64,000 nucleotides of DNA from Myxocyprinus asiaticus (Eukaryota; Chordata; Actinopteri; Cypriniformes; Catostomidae): contig NC_059346.1 of assembly GCF_019703515.2 (NCBI RefSeq), forward strand, positions 57,920,001-57,984,000. The letters run 5' to 3'. Position 1 is the stretch's first letter; the number at the start of each line of letters is the position of its first letter. A model generated the notes under the pieces. The model was not told where the DNA came from and made no database searches. It was given only the letters and a program-made list of their open reading frames with translations. A program made the translations under genes and the position numbers. Below, in pieces: positions 21,970 through 33,481 of the stretch.

Positions 21970-22213
21970 TTATTGGTGTTGTGTTTTTTATTTTTTAATT
22001 TTATTTGTTTAGTTATTTATTTTTATGTTTTTTTTTGTTTGTTTTTTTTATGTGTGTGCATATGTGTCTATGTCATTTAAGACCACTTTTATGTTGCTGG
22101 GGTTAGGGTGGGATTGGGAGGGGGAGGAGTAATAGTTGGGGTTAAGTTTGATTCTATGTATATATGTTTTGTTCTATGAGGTACATTTATGTGAATCAAT
22201 AAAAATTGTTAAT

Positions 22214-23188
22214 CAGAAAAAAATACTAGAAAAGGTAGCGTCCTCCCAACAATGTTTATTTTTACATAGAAGTGGTATATATGAACAATTTCAGTCAGGA
22301 TTTCGGCCCCATCACAGTACAGAGACTGCACTTATCAGAGTTACAAATGGCTTGCTCTTATCATCTGATCACGTTCACATTTCTCTTCTAGTACTTTTAG
22401 ATCTTAGTGCTGCCTTCAACACCATAGATCATGACATTCTCTTGAATAGGCTGGAGAATTATGTTGGCATTTGTGGACTTGCATTAGCATGGTTTAGGTC
22501 CTATTTATCAGACCGCTACCACTTTGTATGTGTAAACAAGGGATTGTCAAATCAAACAAAATTAAGTATGGAGTACCACAGGGATAATTTTTAGGGCCTC
22601 TGCTCTTCTCTTTATATAGTATGCTTCCCCTGGCAGGTATTATCTGAAATCGTGGAATAAGTTTCCAATGTTATGCCGACAATACCCAACTTTATATTTC
22701 TTCTAAACCCGACGAAATTTCACAATTCTCCAAATTAGCAGAGTGTATCAATAAAATCAAAGATTGGATGGCCAGAAATGTAATGCATTACTGTGAGGAT
22801 GTACTGCAAGTTCAATAAATAAACTTCAATTGGTTCAAAATGCAGATGCCAGAATGCTGACTAGAACCAAGATATATGATCATATTAGCCCCATTTTATA
22901 TTGCTACCTGTTAAATTTCATATTAATTAAAAAATTCTGTCAACTACATACACAGCTTTGAATAGTTTAGCTCCACAGTACTTAAGTGACCTTCTGTTCA
23001 TTTTGATCACAAAATTCTGGCCTGTTAATAGTTCCTAGAATATCAAAATCCACAAAAGGAGGTAGATCCTTTTCCTATTTGGTTTCTAAACAATGGAATA
23101 GTCTCCCTAACACTGTTCGGGATGCAGACACACTCACTCAGTATAAGTCTAGACTAAAGACTCATCTATTTAGCCAGGCATACACCTA
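22214..23188 (+). pseudogene. L2-like LINE ORF2, 3' piece (reverse transcriptase)
   Basis: This continues the element broken at 13121, with only about 35 bases of expected sequence missing. It shows [31 protein letters not shown] and [20 protein letters not shown] (motif A, Asp intact). The YADD box reads CYADNTQLY near 22675, so the second catalytic Asp is changed to Asn. The tail includes SQYKSRLKTHLFSQAYT-like sequence near 23140-23190. Multiple stops and frameshifts follow the VPQG region (22575). Confidence 0.85.
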
Positions 23189-23693
23189 ATGTATCCATCA
23201 ATTAGGCTGCTTTAGTTAGGTCTGCCAGAGCCAGAAACATTTCTCAGAAACATTTCTCATAATCTATAACTCTGCATTGAGTTGAATGGCATCTACGCTA
23301 ATATTATTATATTTGTTTCTGTGTCTCAACCTCAGGATTCATATCCCGAGGTTACCAGAGCTGGCCAGATCCAGCTTCATTCCTGCTTGGTGTCGGACTC
23401 CATTGCTACGTTTCGCTGAGTGATGATGACAAACTACAGCCGGTTACTAGCCAGACATCACTTTAGTGTTTTATGACAGACTTCAGAGGATGAACTGATG
23501 CCAACTCCAACTGTAAAACATGGGATACTTCATATGCCACTGCCTGAACATTGGACTTAGGATGGACCCCACCGAACCTCATCGAAATGACCTGCTGGTT
23601 GAACTGCAATGCACCTCATTGATCTCTGCCTGCATCACCTTTGTCTATTGATGGACTACACTCTTGAAATGGAATACATAGACTATTAATTAA
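23189..23693 (+). other. L2-like LINE 3' UTR
   Basis: This is about 500 bases after the ORF2 end, without reading frame, in the position of the LINE 3' UTR. It runs up to the DIRS-A sequence that begins AGCACCTTTCCCCTCCC at 23694. No terminal short repeats are seen, so the LINE 3' end is probably replaced by the DIRS junction. Confidence 0.55.
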
Positions 23694-24777
23694 TAGCACC
23701 TTTCCCCTCCCTTGAGGCGAAGGTGTGCGCTCTTGATTCCCAGTCGTGTTCACAGACTGTAATCCCTGGATGACTTTCCTTCTTAGCCCTCTGGCAGTTG
23801 AGTTTGTGGAGAAACTCACTGACTGGCCCAGTATGTGCGCTAATGAGCCCCTGTACTGAGGCAGGTGCTCCACGTGCTGGTTCCCCGAAGGCGACTCCAT
23901 GTGATATCTTCCAAAAATCGTTTCCCTGGCAGCAAACTGCGTCTTCCTTGGGCAGAGGCCCCTCTGCCCCCAGTCACCATGCTCTGTAGAAACTCCTCCC
24001 CCTTCGGGTAGGACCTACCATGGGACCTCTCCACATGACATACTTCCAACAAGACTCAGTAAAACCATGTGATGTATTCCACTCAAAATACCCCCCCCCC
24101 CTTTTTGGGCAGGGTGTGGTCTCCGCAGTGTCTTCCCCTTAGGAGGGACACCCCCAATGCAGATTCCACTCTTTTTTGGGATAAAAGAAAGGGGAAAGAG
24201 GCCTCGGCTGGGCTAGCCTGTCCCTATAGTTGGGCAGTCGACTTGTTCCTGATGGACCGTTCGACGCTCAGCGTTGGGGGAGGTTACATGATGGCCTGGT
24301 GCGTTGGCTATGAGGCACACAGCAGTCTGCCCGTCACACACCGCCAGTTCACGTAACACAGTTCAGCTAGTTGTGGCGTTTTGTATAGGGACCCCTAGTG
24401 TCACTACATCGACACAACATCGAGTGAGTGACAGACAGGGAACGTCCTGGTTACTTTCATAATCTCCGTTCCCTGATGGAGGGAACGAGACGTTGTGTCC
24501 CTCTTACCACAACGCTGAACTACCCGCTGAAATGGCCGGGACCTGGTCTCGGCTCCTCATCACAAAACCTCAATGAGTGGTTGCATACCAGCTCCTTTTA
24601 TACCCGTATGTCTGGGGGAATGGCATGCAAATTCCACTCGCCAATTCTTACTGGCCTTTTTTAAAAAAAGCAGAGGTGTTCGGGGCTCCCAAGAGTGACC
24701 CCTAGTGTCACTACATCGACACCACGTCTCGTTCCCTCCATCAGGGAACGGCGGTTACGAAAGTAACCAGGACGTTC
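23694..24777 (+). mobile_element. DIRS-A copy 2: 3' noncoding region and terminal repeat only
   Basis: This copy is in the reverse orientation to the copies at 4028 and 27221. It begins AGCACCTTTCCCCTCCCTTG, passes through the conserved 3' noncoding blocks, and ends with the inverted structure: arms at about 24440-24495 and 24724-24776, and a reversed TATA motif near 24592. It has no coding sequence, so the 5' nine-tenths are lost or were never copied. Confidence 0.8.
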
Positions 24778-25084
24778 TAAACTTAAACTTTTGTCTTCAG
24801 TGCCCAAATGCTTAATAAGTGTTATTAGAAGAAACGGTGATGTTTCACAGTGGTAAACACTTGACTGTCCCAACTTTTTTGGAGTGTGTTGCAATCATCT
24901 GATTTGAAATTACTGTACATAAAAAAAATTAAAAAAAATGAAATTCAAAAGGAAAAACATCATATAATGTGTAGTTGTAGTGCTTTCAATATAGCAAAGG
25001 GTGAATATAACTTACAAATCACTCCTTTTTGTTTTTATTAGCATTTTTCATACTGTCCCAACTTTTTCAGAATTGGGGTTGTAT
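24778..25084. mobile_element. Probable Tc1/mariner end fragment
   Basis: The piece carries two copies of CTGTCCCAACTTTTT (24867 and 25053) and ends cagaattggggttgta. I recognise this layout as the noncoding end of a common fish Tc1/mariner-type element. No transposase is included and the left end is missing at the DIRS junction. Confidence 0.4.
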
Positions 25085-26138
25085 ATTATTTGTTTGATGT
25101 CAGAAAACATGGCTGCATTAAAACATTCAGCTCCAACAGTAACGACTGTTCAAGTAATGTTGAAAAGGCTATTTGAGCAGCTGGTTCATTATGACAACCG
25201 TTTTGTCCCTCTTTGCTGGTAAACAGCAGTACAAATGCAGACCGCACCGGTTTACTTGCACGCACAGCCTAGTGTAATCACACCAGTTTGATCACACGTG
25301 CAAAAGTTTTAAAGACATTGACTACACAGTCTTGTATTTTGTTACTTCTATCTTTTTGTCTGATTTTAAAATAATTGTTTTATTCTAGTCAAAGTATGTA
25401 ATGTTGTGATTCAGCTTGAAGCAGGTTATTTTGGTTTATGGCTTATAACTCTTTTATGAAGTAATTTATTAAATCCCTATGGGGAAAAAATGAATGGGGT
25501 AAAAAAACAAAAAAACACTTCTGGAACCAAGACGGTTACAAATGTGGGTGGGCATTGTAGTGTCTATTGTATTCCAAAAGTAACTAAATGTAATTTCCAT
25601 GTAATGTAATAATTATTGTTCATGACAGTTCAGAGGGCAAAAAAACAAAAACAAAACAGAACTCTCCTGACATTTATGCATTCTAACTGGACATTGTTAG
25701 CTGACAAATGACATAAACTAGTGAGTCTGAGAAATGATTTTAAAGGGAGTTTAATTTTGAAAAGTCCACAGAGCCAAAAGAGTGTAGTTGAAAGAACACC
25801 CAGAAATAAAATTATATTAGTTATTGGAATGAGTGCAATGTATATAATGAAAAGTTGAAAACAACATAAAGGTGCAAACCTTTAAAATTCAGAATACAGC
25901 ATTAGTGTTGTGATATACACAACAGAGAAAAAAAGAGAGCGAGCAAATCAGTGTATAAAAGTGTGTGATTCATACAGGACTTGGGTCAGTGGTTATCCCA
26001 TGCTATAGTGATAATAGCCAAAACAACCTTGAAGAGTGCAGAAAAGGTCTTTCTATTTAATAAGAAACTTTAATATTTCATTCCCCTCTGTCACCATACT
26101 CCGCTTTGCCTCATTACCACGCTTCCATCACAATCCAC
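25085..26138. other. Unassigned sequence
   Basis: About 1 kb of AT-rich DNA without coding or repeat signals that I can support. A 73-codon frame at 25001-25222 overlaps the transposon end and is not credible. Confidence 0.5.
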
Positions 26139-26139
26139 A

Positions 26140-27215
<1,076 letters not shown>

Positions 27216-27220
27216 CAGAA

Positions 27221-27560
27221 GAACGTCCTGGTTACTTTCGTAACCTCCGTTCCCTGATGGAGGGAACGAGACGTTGTGTCGATGTAGTGACACTAGGGGT
27301 CACTCTTGGGAGCCCCAAACACCTCTGATTTAGAAAAAATGCCAATGGAAATTGGCGAGTGTAATTTGCATGCCACTCCCCCGGACATACGGGTATAAAA
27401 GGAGCTGGCTCGCAACCACTCATTCAGTTTTTGTGTTGAGGAGCCGAGACAAGGTCCCGGCCATTTCAGCAGGTAGTTCAGTATTGTGGCAAGAGGGACA
27501 CAATGTCTCATTCCCTCCATCAGGGAACGGAGGTTACGAAAGTAACCAAGACATTCCCTA
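27221..27560. repeat. DIRS-A terminal inverted structure (copy 3)
   Basis: Two arms around 27229-27280 and 27500-27551 are near-perfect inverted complements, with TATAAAAGG between them at 27394-27402. The repeat GATGTAGTGACACTAGGGGTC is found at 27280 and 27585. The layout is as in the copy at 4031-4351. Confidence 0.75.
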
Positions 27561-27663
27561 TCTGTCACTCATTCAACGTTGTGTCGATGTAGTGACACTA
27601 GGGGTCCCTATATGAACCGCCACAATAAGCTGAACTGTGTTACATGGACTGGCGGTGCGAGAC

Positions 27664-29105
27664 GGGCAGACTGCTGTGTGCCTCATAGCCAGCGCACCAG
27701 GCCATCACATAACCTCCCCCAACGCTCTTATGAGCATTGAACGGTCCCTCCGGGAACAAGTCGACTGCCCAAAAAATAGGGACAGGCTAGCCCAGCCGTA
27801 GCCTCTTTTCCTCTCTTTTCTCACCAAAAAGAGTGGAATGTGTTTACCGAGTGGGGGCCATAAGTGTCTGTTGGGGGGAATTTCACTCCCAAGAGGAGGA
27901 CACCGCGAAGACCACACCCCGCCCAGAGAGGGGGGTGGGGGGTATTTTGAGTGGAAATACATCACATGGTCTTACCGAGTCTTGTCAGAAGTATGTCATG
28001 TGGAGAAGTCCCATGGTAGGTCCTACCCGAGGGGGGAGAAGCTCTACAAACACGGTGACCAAGGAAGACGCAGTTTATTGACAGGGAAACGATTTAGCGG
28101 AAGATATATCACATGGGGTCACATATGGGAAACCAGCGCATTTGGAGCACCTACCCCAGCTTAGTTAGCACATGTACTGGGCTGGCAGCGAGTTTCTCTG
28201 CAAACTCGTCTGCCACAGGGCTAAGGAGGAAAGTCATCCAGGGATCACAACTTTGTGAACACGACTGGGAGTCAAAGCACACGTCTTCACCTCAGGGGAG
28301 GGGAAAGGTGCTATGCACAAGTGGTACACCCGGCCACCTGTCCTGGAACTTACCTGCTCATACCTGACAAACACGGGACGAGACCGGCTCAATCCGGAGA
28401 TTGTAGAACCTCGCAAAGGTGTTCGGTGTTGTCCAGCCCGCTGCTCTGCAGATGTCTGCTAAAGAGGCGCCATTGGTCAGGTAGAGTGGGCTTGTAGCCC
28501 CACGGGGGGTGGCATGTCCTGAGCACCCTTCCGCAGAAGAGTAGCGATCTCCGCACGCAGGGTAGCAGTGTTCTCGCCCTTCACCGAAGCAGACAGCATT
28601 GAACCTGGGTGGGCGCCTGGCGAATTGAATCGCATAGCCGAGTCGGACGGTCCTGATCAACCACTTTGACGGGTTGGGGAGCGCAAGCCATGCCCCCAAG
28701 CTCCGAGTGAGGGGGACCAAGGGGACAATCGCTTCGGACGTACCGGCGGGTGGGGCCTCGCGATGGGGCGGAGCCTGAGGCGCCATGTCGAGGGGGCAGT
28801 AGCCCCACTTCGTGGCCGTGGTGAGTCTGGGAACATTGAAGCACTTACCTGGCTCTGGATACCCACCATAGGGCCGGTCAGGGAGGACGGAGGAGGAAAG
28901 TCGTCCCCGCAGTCCATCAGTCCCCCATCAGTTCTCTTTTTGGGGAGAAAAGAGAGGGAAAGAGGCTACGGCTGGGCTAGCCTGTCCCTATTTTTTGGGC
29001 AGTCGACTTGTTCCCGAAGGGACCGTTTGACACTCATAAGAGCATTGGGGGAGGTTACGTGACGGCCTGGTGCGCTGGCTATGAGGCACACAGCAGTCCC
29101 CCGTG
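27664..29105. repeat. Inverted ~175-bp duplicate inside DIRS-A copy 3
   Basis: Segment 27664-27840 (GCAGACTGCTGTGTGCCTCA, GGGAACAAGTCGACTGCCCA) reappears as its reverse complement at 28925-29105 with few changes. The 4-kb copy has only one such segment, in the 3' noncoding region. The extra inverted block lies between Gag and RT remnants and is probably a product of template switching or recombination. Confidence 0.75.
28358..28790 (-). pseudogene. DIRS-A RT start fused to recombinase end
   Basis: One 142-codon open frame on the - strand joins two distant parts of the DIRS pol. The first part (GAWLALPNPSKWLIRTVRLGYAIQFA) is the start of the RT region. The last (LADICRAAGWTTPNTFARFYNLRIEPVSSRV) is the recombinase C-terminus, including the presumed catalytic Tyr. 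About a thousand codons of RT, RNase H and recombinase are absent. The frame looks open because the deletion happened to preserve it, not because of any function I can see. Confidence 0.7.
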
Positions 29106-29264
29106 TGTTTGTGCCACAGCTGGGCACGCAGGGGCGGGGGGCCTCCCCTGGAGCACCATACCTGCCATAAAGGAATGGTGGCTGGTGGTCGTGATAACGA
29201 CGACCGTGAGCACCGGATATGTGACCCAGGGAATGAGGAAACTGCTCCTTTTCTGAACGTGTAG

Positions 29265-29560
29265 GTGATCAAAGAAAAGGCAAAGGATTCTCCTCCCGGC
29301 CCTCCACCAGGGGATGGAGTGGTCTGCTTACCATCTCTAGGCCTGCAGCAGGTCTCCACGTGCCTGGGTCGCCTGTCTCAGGGGTGCTTTGAAGCCTTCC
29401 TCGGGTTCTTGGCGGCCGGCCGTGAGACGGGCGGCATCTGCTTCCTGCGGGTGGCTCCATGCAGGAGCCAGGCCACGGTAAGTCCAACTCTGGAGGTAAT
29501 CTCCTGGCGTATCCTCTCTGGCTCCGCTCAGGCAAATGGAGGATGCCGCTGATGATACAT
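29265..29560 (-). pseudogene. DIRS-A Gag-tail remnant
   Basis: The - strand frame with ETGDPGTWRPAAGLEMVSRP and LHPLVEGREENPLPF corresponds to ETGDSGTREPTHMELVRRP and LHPLVEGRVENLLLP of the copy at 6200. It is the end of the Gag-like region, near the pol junction. Confidence 0.6.
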
Positions 29561-29869
29561 TTATTATTCACGCCCAGTAACCCCTTAACCAATCATATGT
29601 GCTTTTAGCTTATATTGTCATGAGTATCTGGCAGTTTTCAGAAATAAAATCGGTGATTGGACGGCGAAGATACTGAGACAGGAACCATGGGAATAATTGT
29701 TCCCAAATTTGAATGCTCCGGCTGGTAAGGGTTAAAAGCAAATTCACTAAACAGTTGTGAAATGTGCAAAACCCTGGGTGTTGTACACAAACCACCAGCA
29801 ATTCAGATTAACCATGCCTGTAAAATGGCATAATGCAGTATTTCAAATAAGTAATTGTCATTCTTTTCA
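29561..29869. other. Unassigned sequence
   Basis: About 300 bases between DIRS-A copy 3 and the LINE tail, with nothing recognisable. Confidence 0.5.
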
Positions 29870-30335
29870 GCTTGGGGTGGGCTGACAAAAGGCCTCTCCC
29901 AGGAGCTGGAGAGGGTTCAAAAATGATGCTGCAGGATCATCAGCATTCCGTCTTCTTCTCTTCCATCAATGAGTAAAAGGTGTGATGAGGCCACCCTGCA
30001 CAACCTCACTAACATACTCAAAGACAGTTCATCCCCTCTGCATGGTTTTCTGCCTGCAGCTTCAACATATACTTATTCACTTCGGAGGTACAGGGAACAT
30101 GTAGTGCCCACGAGTAGAACCAAAAGACATGAACTTTCCTTTATTATTTGTGCTCTTAAATTGTTTTATAAATGACATTTATTTAGGATTTTATGCTCTT
30201 AATTTTATGTTTTTGTTTATAATATCGATTGGTGTTATGTTTGACACATTTCAGGATTCGCTGTCTAAAGAAAAACATTTTTTTTTTGCTGCTACATCCT
30301 GCCTTGCCAAATTTTAAATAAATGAAATGAAGTGA
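29870..30335 (+). mobile_element. LINE tail (CR1/Rex1-like), 5'-truncated
   Basis: A short coding remnant reads LHNLTNILKDSSSPLHGFLPAAS...TYSLRRYREHV (29998-30100). Comparable HPS..LFSLLPSGRRYRS..R segments close the ORF2 of the Rex1/CR1-like copies at 57.9 kb. It then passes into AT-rich 3' UTR and ends in AATAAATGAAATGAAGTGAA. That tail resembles the (GAAGT)n ending of the copy at 52.5 kb. Exact family is uncertain. Confidence 0.5.
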
Positions 30336-30560
30336 AACACACCTTTCCATGTATATAAGCCTGTGGTGGTGGGGGCGTGGTTGAGCGACAGTTTGTGAAT
30401 GGAGAGTGAGATCAGGAGATGAGAATGGTAAGGATCATCACCTGGCAATGTTTGTCTCTAACAATCATTTAGATTTAGGTTTGTCATTGCAGTGAGAGTG
30501 GAGACAGGATTTTAAGAGTGAGCCAGATGCCAGTGAGGTAGAGAAAGCTGCACGGAGGTT

Positions 30561-31640
30561 GTGGTTAGTTCGCGCTTCACCCATCCGCTAATTTTGGGCA
30601 TGAATTGGTCAGCATTTTGCACTCTATTAAGGTCAATTTGTGCAGATGGTTCCTGTAACAGCGTCTCATGTGGGGTTTGTGATGCGCTGGCTGGGGAGGC
30701 AGAGCCGGGGCTGTATACGTCAGCGCCATGTAAGGATGATGTAAGGGAGGGAGAAGTCTCGGCTTCCCCAGCCCTAATAGAATTCCCTGCCGGGGATTTC
30801 CCTCTGGAGCAGATGCGAGACGAGACTCTTAGGCATGCCTTTAACCAAGAGAGAGGGGTTGATGGTCAACACCTTAAGCCAGACATTGCACTCACCTATC
30901 TGTACTTTTCTATAATAAAGGACTGGTTATATCGAGTGACGCAGGATGCTCAGACAAAGGAAGATACAACCCAGTTATTGATACCAAAGAGCCATCGGGA
31001 AATATTATTCCAGACGGCTAATTATAATCCGATGGTGGGTCACTTAGGGCAGGAAAAGACACTGAACCGTATAATGGCCTATTTCTATTGGCCGGGCATT
31101 CGCAGGGATGTTCACAGATGGTGTGCGGAATGCCATGAATGTCAGTTGGTGAATCCGCCGGCCACCCCAAGAGCGTCTTTGCGCCCACTTCCTTTGATAA
31201 AGGTCCCCTTCGAAAGAATTGGTATGGACCTCGACAGGCCATTAGAGCGATCGACACGTGGACATCGCTTTGTGTTGGTTCTGGTGGACTACGCAACGTA
31301 ATATCCGGAAGCACTGCCTTTGCGCAACATTCTTTGAGGCACTCTTCAGAATTATCTCCCGAGTGGGGATTTCCAAAAGAAATCCTCACTGATCAAGGCA
31401 CGACTTTTATGTCATGTACACTACGCGAGCTGTACAAGTTATTGGGCATTAAATCGATTCGGACAAGTGTCTACCACCTGCAAATGGACAGCTTGTTTGA
31501 ACGGTTTAATAAAACCCTGAAAATCTTGATTTGTAAGTTCATGTACGAAGATGCTCGGAATTGGGATAAGTGGCTTGAACCCGTTATTCGCAGTTCGAGA
31601 GGTCCCGCAAGCCTCCACAGAATTATTGTAAGGGTGTAAG
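30561..31640 (+). pseudogene. Gypsy protease tail and integrase
   Basis: The 246-codon frame (30561-31301) begins with a protease end (THPLILGMNWSAF). It then has the H2C2 zinc-binding domain of retroviral-type integrases (HLGQEKTLNRIMAYFYWPGI...WCAECHECQ) and the start of the catalytic core at GMDLDRPLER. A TAA at 31300 interrupts the core, and frames shift before 31380. The second Asp (ILTDQGTTFMS) and the Glu (FERFNKTLK) are still visible, so the D,D-35-E triad can be located but is not in one frame. Confidence 0.85.
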
Positions 31641-31724
31641 CATCATGGTGTCTTAGATGTCATGAGGGACAATTGGGAGGAGGGACCTTCAAACAGCAAA
31701 AATGAAATTCAATAAGTCCTTGAC

Positions 31725-32000
31725 TTGAGAGCAAAACTCCACACATTGGGGCAGTTATCACAGGAGAATTTGCTACAGGCTCAAGAACCTCAGACCCGGC
31801 TGTATAACAGGGGAGCTCGGCTACGGGAATTTACACAGGGAGATAAAGTCCTTGTATTACTACCCACATCAAGCTCAAAATTTCTCACAAAGTGGCAAGG
31901 GCCCTTTGAGGTCACATGGCCAGGCGGGGGAAGTCAATTATGAGGTTAAATGAATGGATAGGGGTGGAGCACGGCAAATGTACCACCTCAATCTCATAAA
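31725..32000 (+). pseudogene. Gypsy integrase C-terminal region
   Basis: The frame reads EPQTRLYNRGARLREFTQGD, KVLVLLPTSSSKFLTKWQGP and FEVTWPGG, the small C-terminal beta-barrel (LLPT..KLxxKWQGPFxV) that ends Gypsy integrases. A frameshift lies near 31943. MYHLNLIKPWREKAP follows at 31980, the link into RT. Confidence 0.75.
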
Positions 32001-32129
32001 ACCATGGAGAGAAAAGGCACCCCGCTTGTGGAGACCACCTCTCACTGTTGCAAATCACGGACATGCCCCGGTTGTAAAGATAATTTGCAGACATGTTCTC
32101 GCCCCTTCCCGGTTGTACGAACCTCATAA

Positions 32130-32940
32130 AACACCATATCAAAATGACCCCAGGAGTAGTGGTGCGCAGTCGTCCCTACCGATTATCCAAGCACAAAAAA
32201 AGTGGTTCGAGAAAAAATAAAGGCCATGCTCGATATGGGGGTAATAGAAGAATCCCACAGTGACTGGGTCAGCCCGGTGGTGCTGATTCCGAAGAGCGAC
32301 GGCTCGGTCCGGTTCTGTATGGATTATAGAAAAGTCAATGCGGTGTCTAAATTTGACGCATATCCAGTGCCTCGTATCGATGAACTGCTCGATTGGTTGG
32401 GTGCAGCTTGCTTTAATTTGACACTGGATTTAATGAAGGGTTATTGGCAGATCCCCTTAACACCAATGTCCAGTGAGAAAATGGTCTTCTCCACACCGTT
32501 TGGCAAATTCACTAATTTGTGACCCTTCCGTTCGGTTTGTTTGGGGCCCTGGCAACGTTTCAGCGCCTTATGGACCGAGTCCTCAGACCGCACTCTGCAT
32601 ATGCCACTGCCTATCTGGATGACATCATTATATACAGTAATGATTGGCAGCGGCATATGCAGTATCTGAGGGCGGTTCTGAGGTTGCTGCGATGGGCGGG
32701 ACTTACAGCAAACCCTAAGAAGTGCGCAATTGGATGGGTGGAGGTATGGTATTCGAGGTTCCACTTGGGTCACAGGCAGGTGCGTCCCCAAATTGATAAG
32801 ACCGCAGCAGCTGCAGCCTGCCCGAGACCCAAGACCAAAAAGGAGGTGAGACAGTTCCTGGGGCTGGCTGGCTATTATAGGAGGTTTGTGCCTAGTTATT
32901 TGGACGTCACCAGCCCGCTGACTGATCTCACTAAAAGGGA
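32130..32940 (+). pseudogene. Gypsy reverse transcriptase
   Basis: RT copies the element RNA to DNA. Motifs seen are VIEESHSDWVSPVVLIPKSD, RFCMDYRKVNAVSKFDAYP, FNLTLDLMKGYWQIPLTP (motif A Asp), LPFGLFGALATFQRLMDRVL and AYLDDIIIYSNDW (the YxDD box, intact). The connection FLGLAGYYRRFVPSY is also visible. The two frames 32202-32522 and 32519-32995 break at a stop near 32520, with a short deletion in the segment before LPFG. Confidence 0.9.
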
Positions 32941-33412
32941 GCCCCAGACCCGGTCCAGTGGTCGAAGCCATGCCAACAGGCTTTTATGCAGGTGAAAGCT
33001 GTGCTTTGTGGTGGGCCGTTGTTACATGCACTTTTTCTCTTCCTTTTGCTGTACAGACTGACATGTTGTACACGGGGTTGGGAGCCGTGTTGTCCCAGGT
33101 GGTCAAGGGGGAAGAGCGCCCGGGGCTGCACATTGTCCGTAAGCTTTCGGCGAGAGAGGCAAGGTACAGCACCGTTGAGAAGGAGTGTCTGGCCATCAAG
33201 TGGGCAGTCCTCACCCTTCGGTATTACCTCCTGGGATGGGCTTTCACCCTCTGTTCGGACCACCCACCACTCCAGTGGCTCCATCGCATGAAGGATACCA
33301 ACACGCAGATCACCCATTGGTATCTGGCTCTTCAGCCTTTTAACTTTGAGGTGGTCCACAGACAGGGGGCGCAGATGGCTGTCGTGGTCTTTCTCTCCAG
33401 AAATGGGGGGGG
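32941..33412 (+). pseudogene. Gypsy RNase H
   Basis: The RNase H domain degrades the RNA strand of the hybrid. Visible are VQTDMLYTGLGAVLSQVV (first Asp), ARYSTVEKECLAIKWAV (Glu) and FTLCSDHPPLQWLHR (second Asp). In the closing block, AVVVFLSRNGG has Val at the position where the fourth acidic residue is usual. A frame change near 32950 separates it from the RT frame. A G-run and GTACTGAG follow, then the 3' LTR stub. Confidence 0.8.
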
Positions 33413-33481
33413 GGGTGTACTGAGTAGGCTAGATAGCTCCCTGGCCTGGCGATGGGGGTATTTGGTGGTGGGGGCGTGGTT

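Larger units (their letters stand above)
15121..22213 (+). mobile_element. L1/Tx1-like LINE copy 1, near full length, interrupted by Tc1
   Basis: A two-ORF LINE reads left to right: 5' UTR with GTGACGCCATG (shared with the copy starting at 36897), ORF1 at 15259-16092, a long inter-ORF region (16093-16980), ORF2 from about 16985, stop at 21969, and a 3' UTR ending in caataaaaattgttaatcag plus A-run at 22213. The Tc1 at 18121-19364 splits ORF2. Without it the LINE is about 5.85 kb. No clear TSD is visible for this copy. It lies in the gap of the L2-like LINE. Confidence 0.85.
27221..29560 (-). mobile_element. DIRS-A copy 3, rearranged deletion derivative
   Basis: This copy has the same orientation as the 4-kb copy, reading right to left. 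In order: a Gag tail (29560-29265), an inverted duplicate of 3' noncoding sequence (29105-28925), a short piece of the RT start (28790-28570), a direct jump to the last part of the recombinase (28500-28358), the 3' noncoding region and the terminal structure (27560-27221). Most of RT, all of RNase H and most of the recombinase are absent. The terminal arms GTTACTTTCGTAACCTCCGT (27231-27250) and their complement at 27521-27545 are well kept. Confidence 0.8.
30362..33481 (+). mobile_element. Gypsy-type LTR retrotransposon with INT before RT (Gmr1-like)
   Basis: The left end TGTGGTGGTGGGGGCGTGGTT (from 30362) shares 19 bases with a short 3' LTR stub at 33463-33481, just after a purine-rich run at 33402-33416. 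Between them lie a protease tail, integrase, reverse transcriptase and RNase H, in that order. The Ty3/Gypsy norm is PR-RT-RH-INT. The INT-first order with Gypsy-type domains is known from the Gmr1 group of deuterostome elements. Gag and most of the protease are missing (only 200 bases separate the LTR from the protease tail), and the 3' LTR is cut by the junction with DIRS-B. Confidence 0.85.

Noticed and set aside
15110..22240. TSD for the L1/Tx1-like LINE copy 1
   Set aside because: The flanks (gtatgtaaga before, tactagaaaa after) do not match beyond chance, unlike those of the copies at 2.8 and 36.9 kb.
28840..28860. Splice donor (CAG/GTAAGT on the - strand) suggesting an intron in DIRS-A
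   Set aside because: A single short match without a matching acceptor or conserved counterpart in the other copies. Chance is likely.
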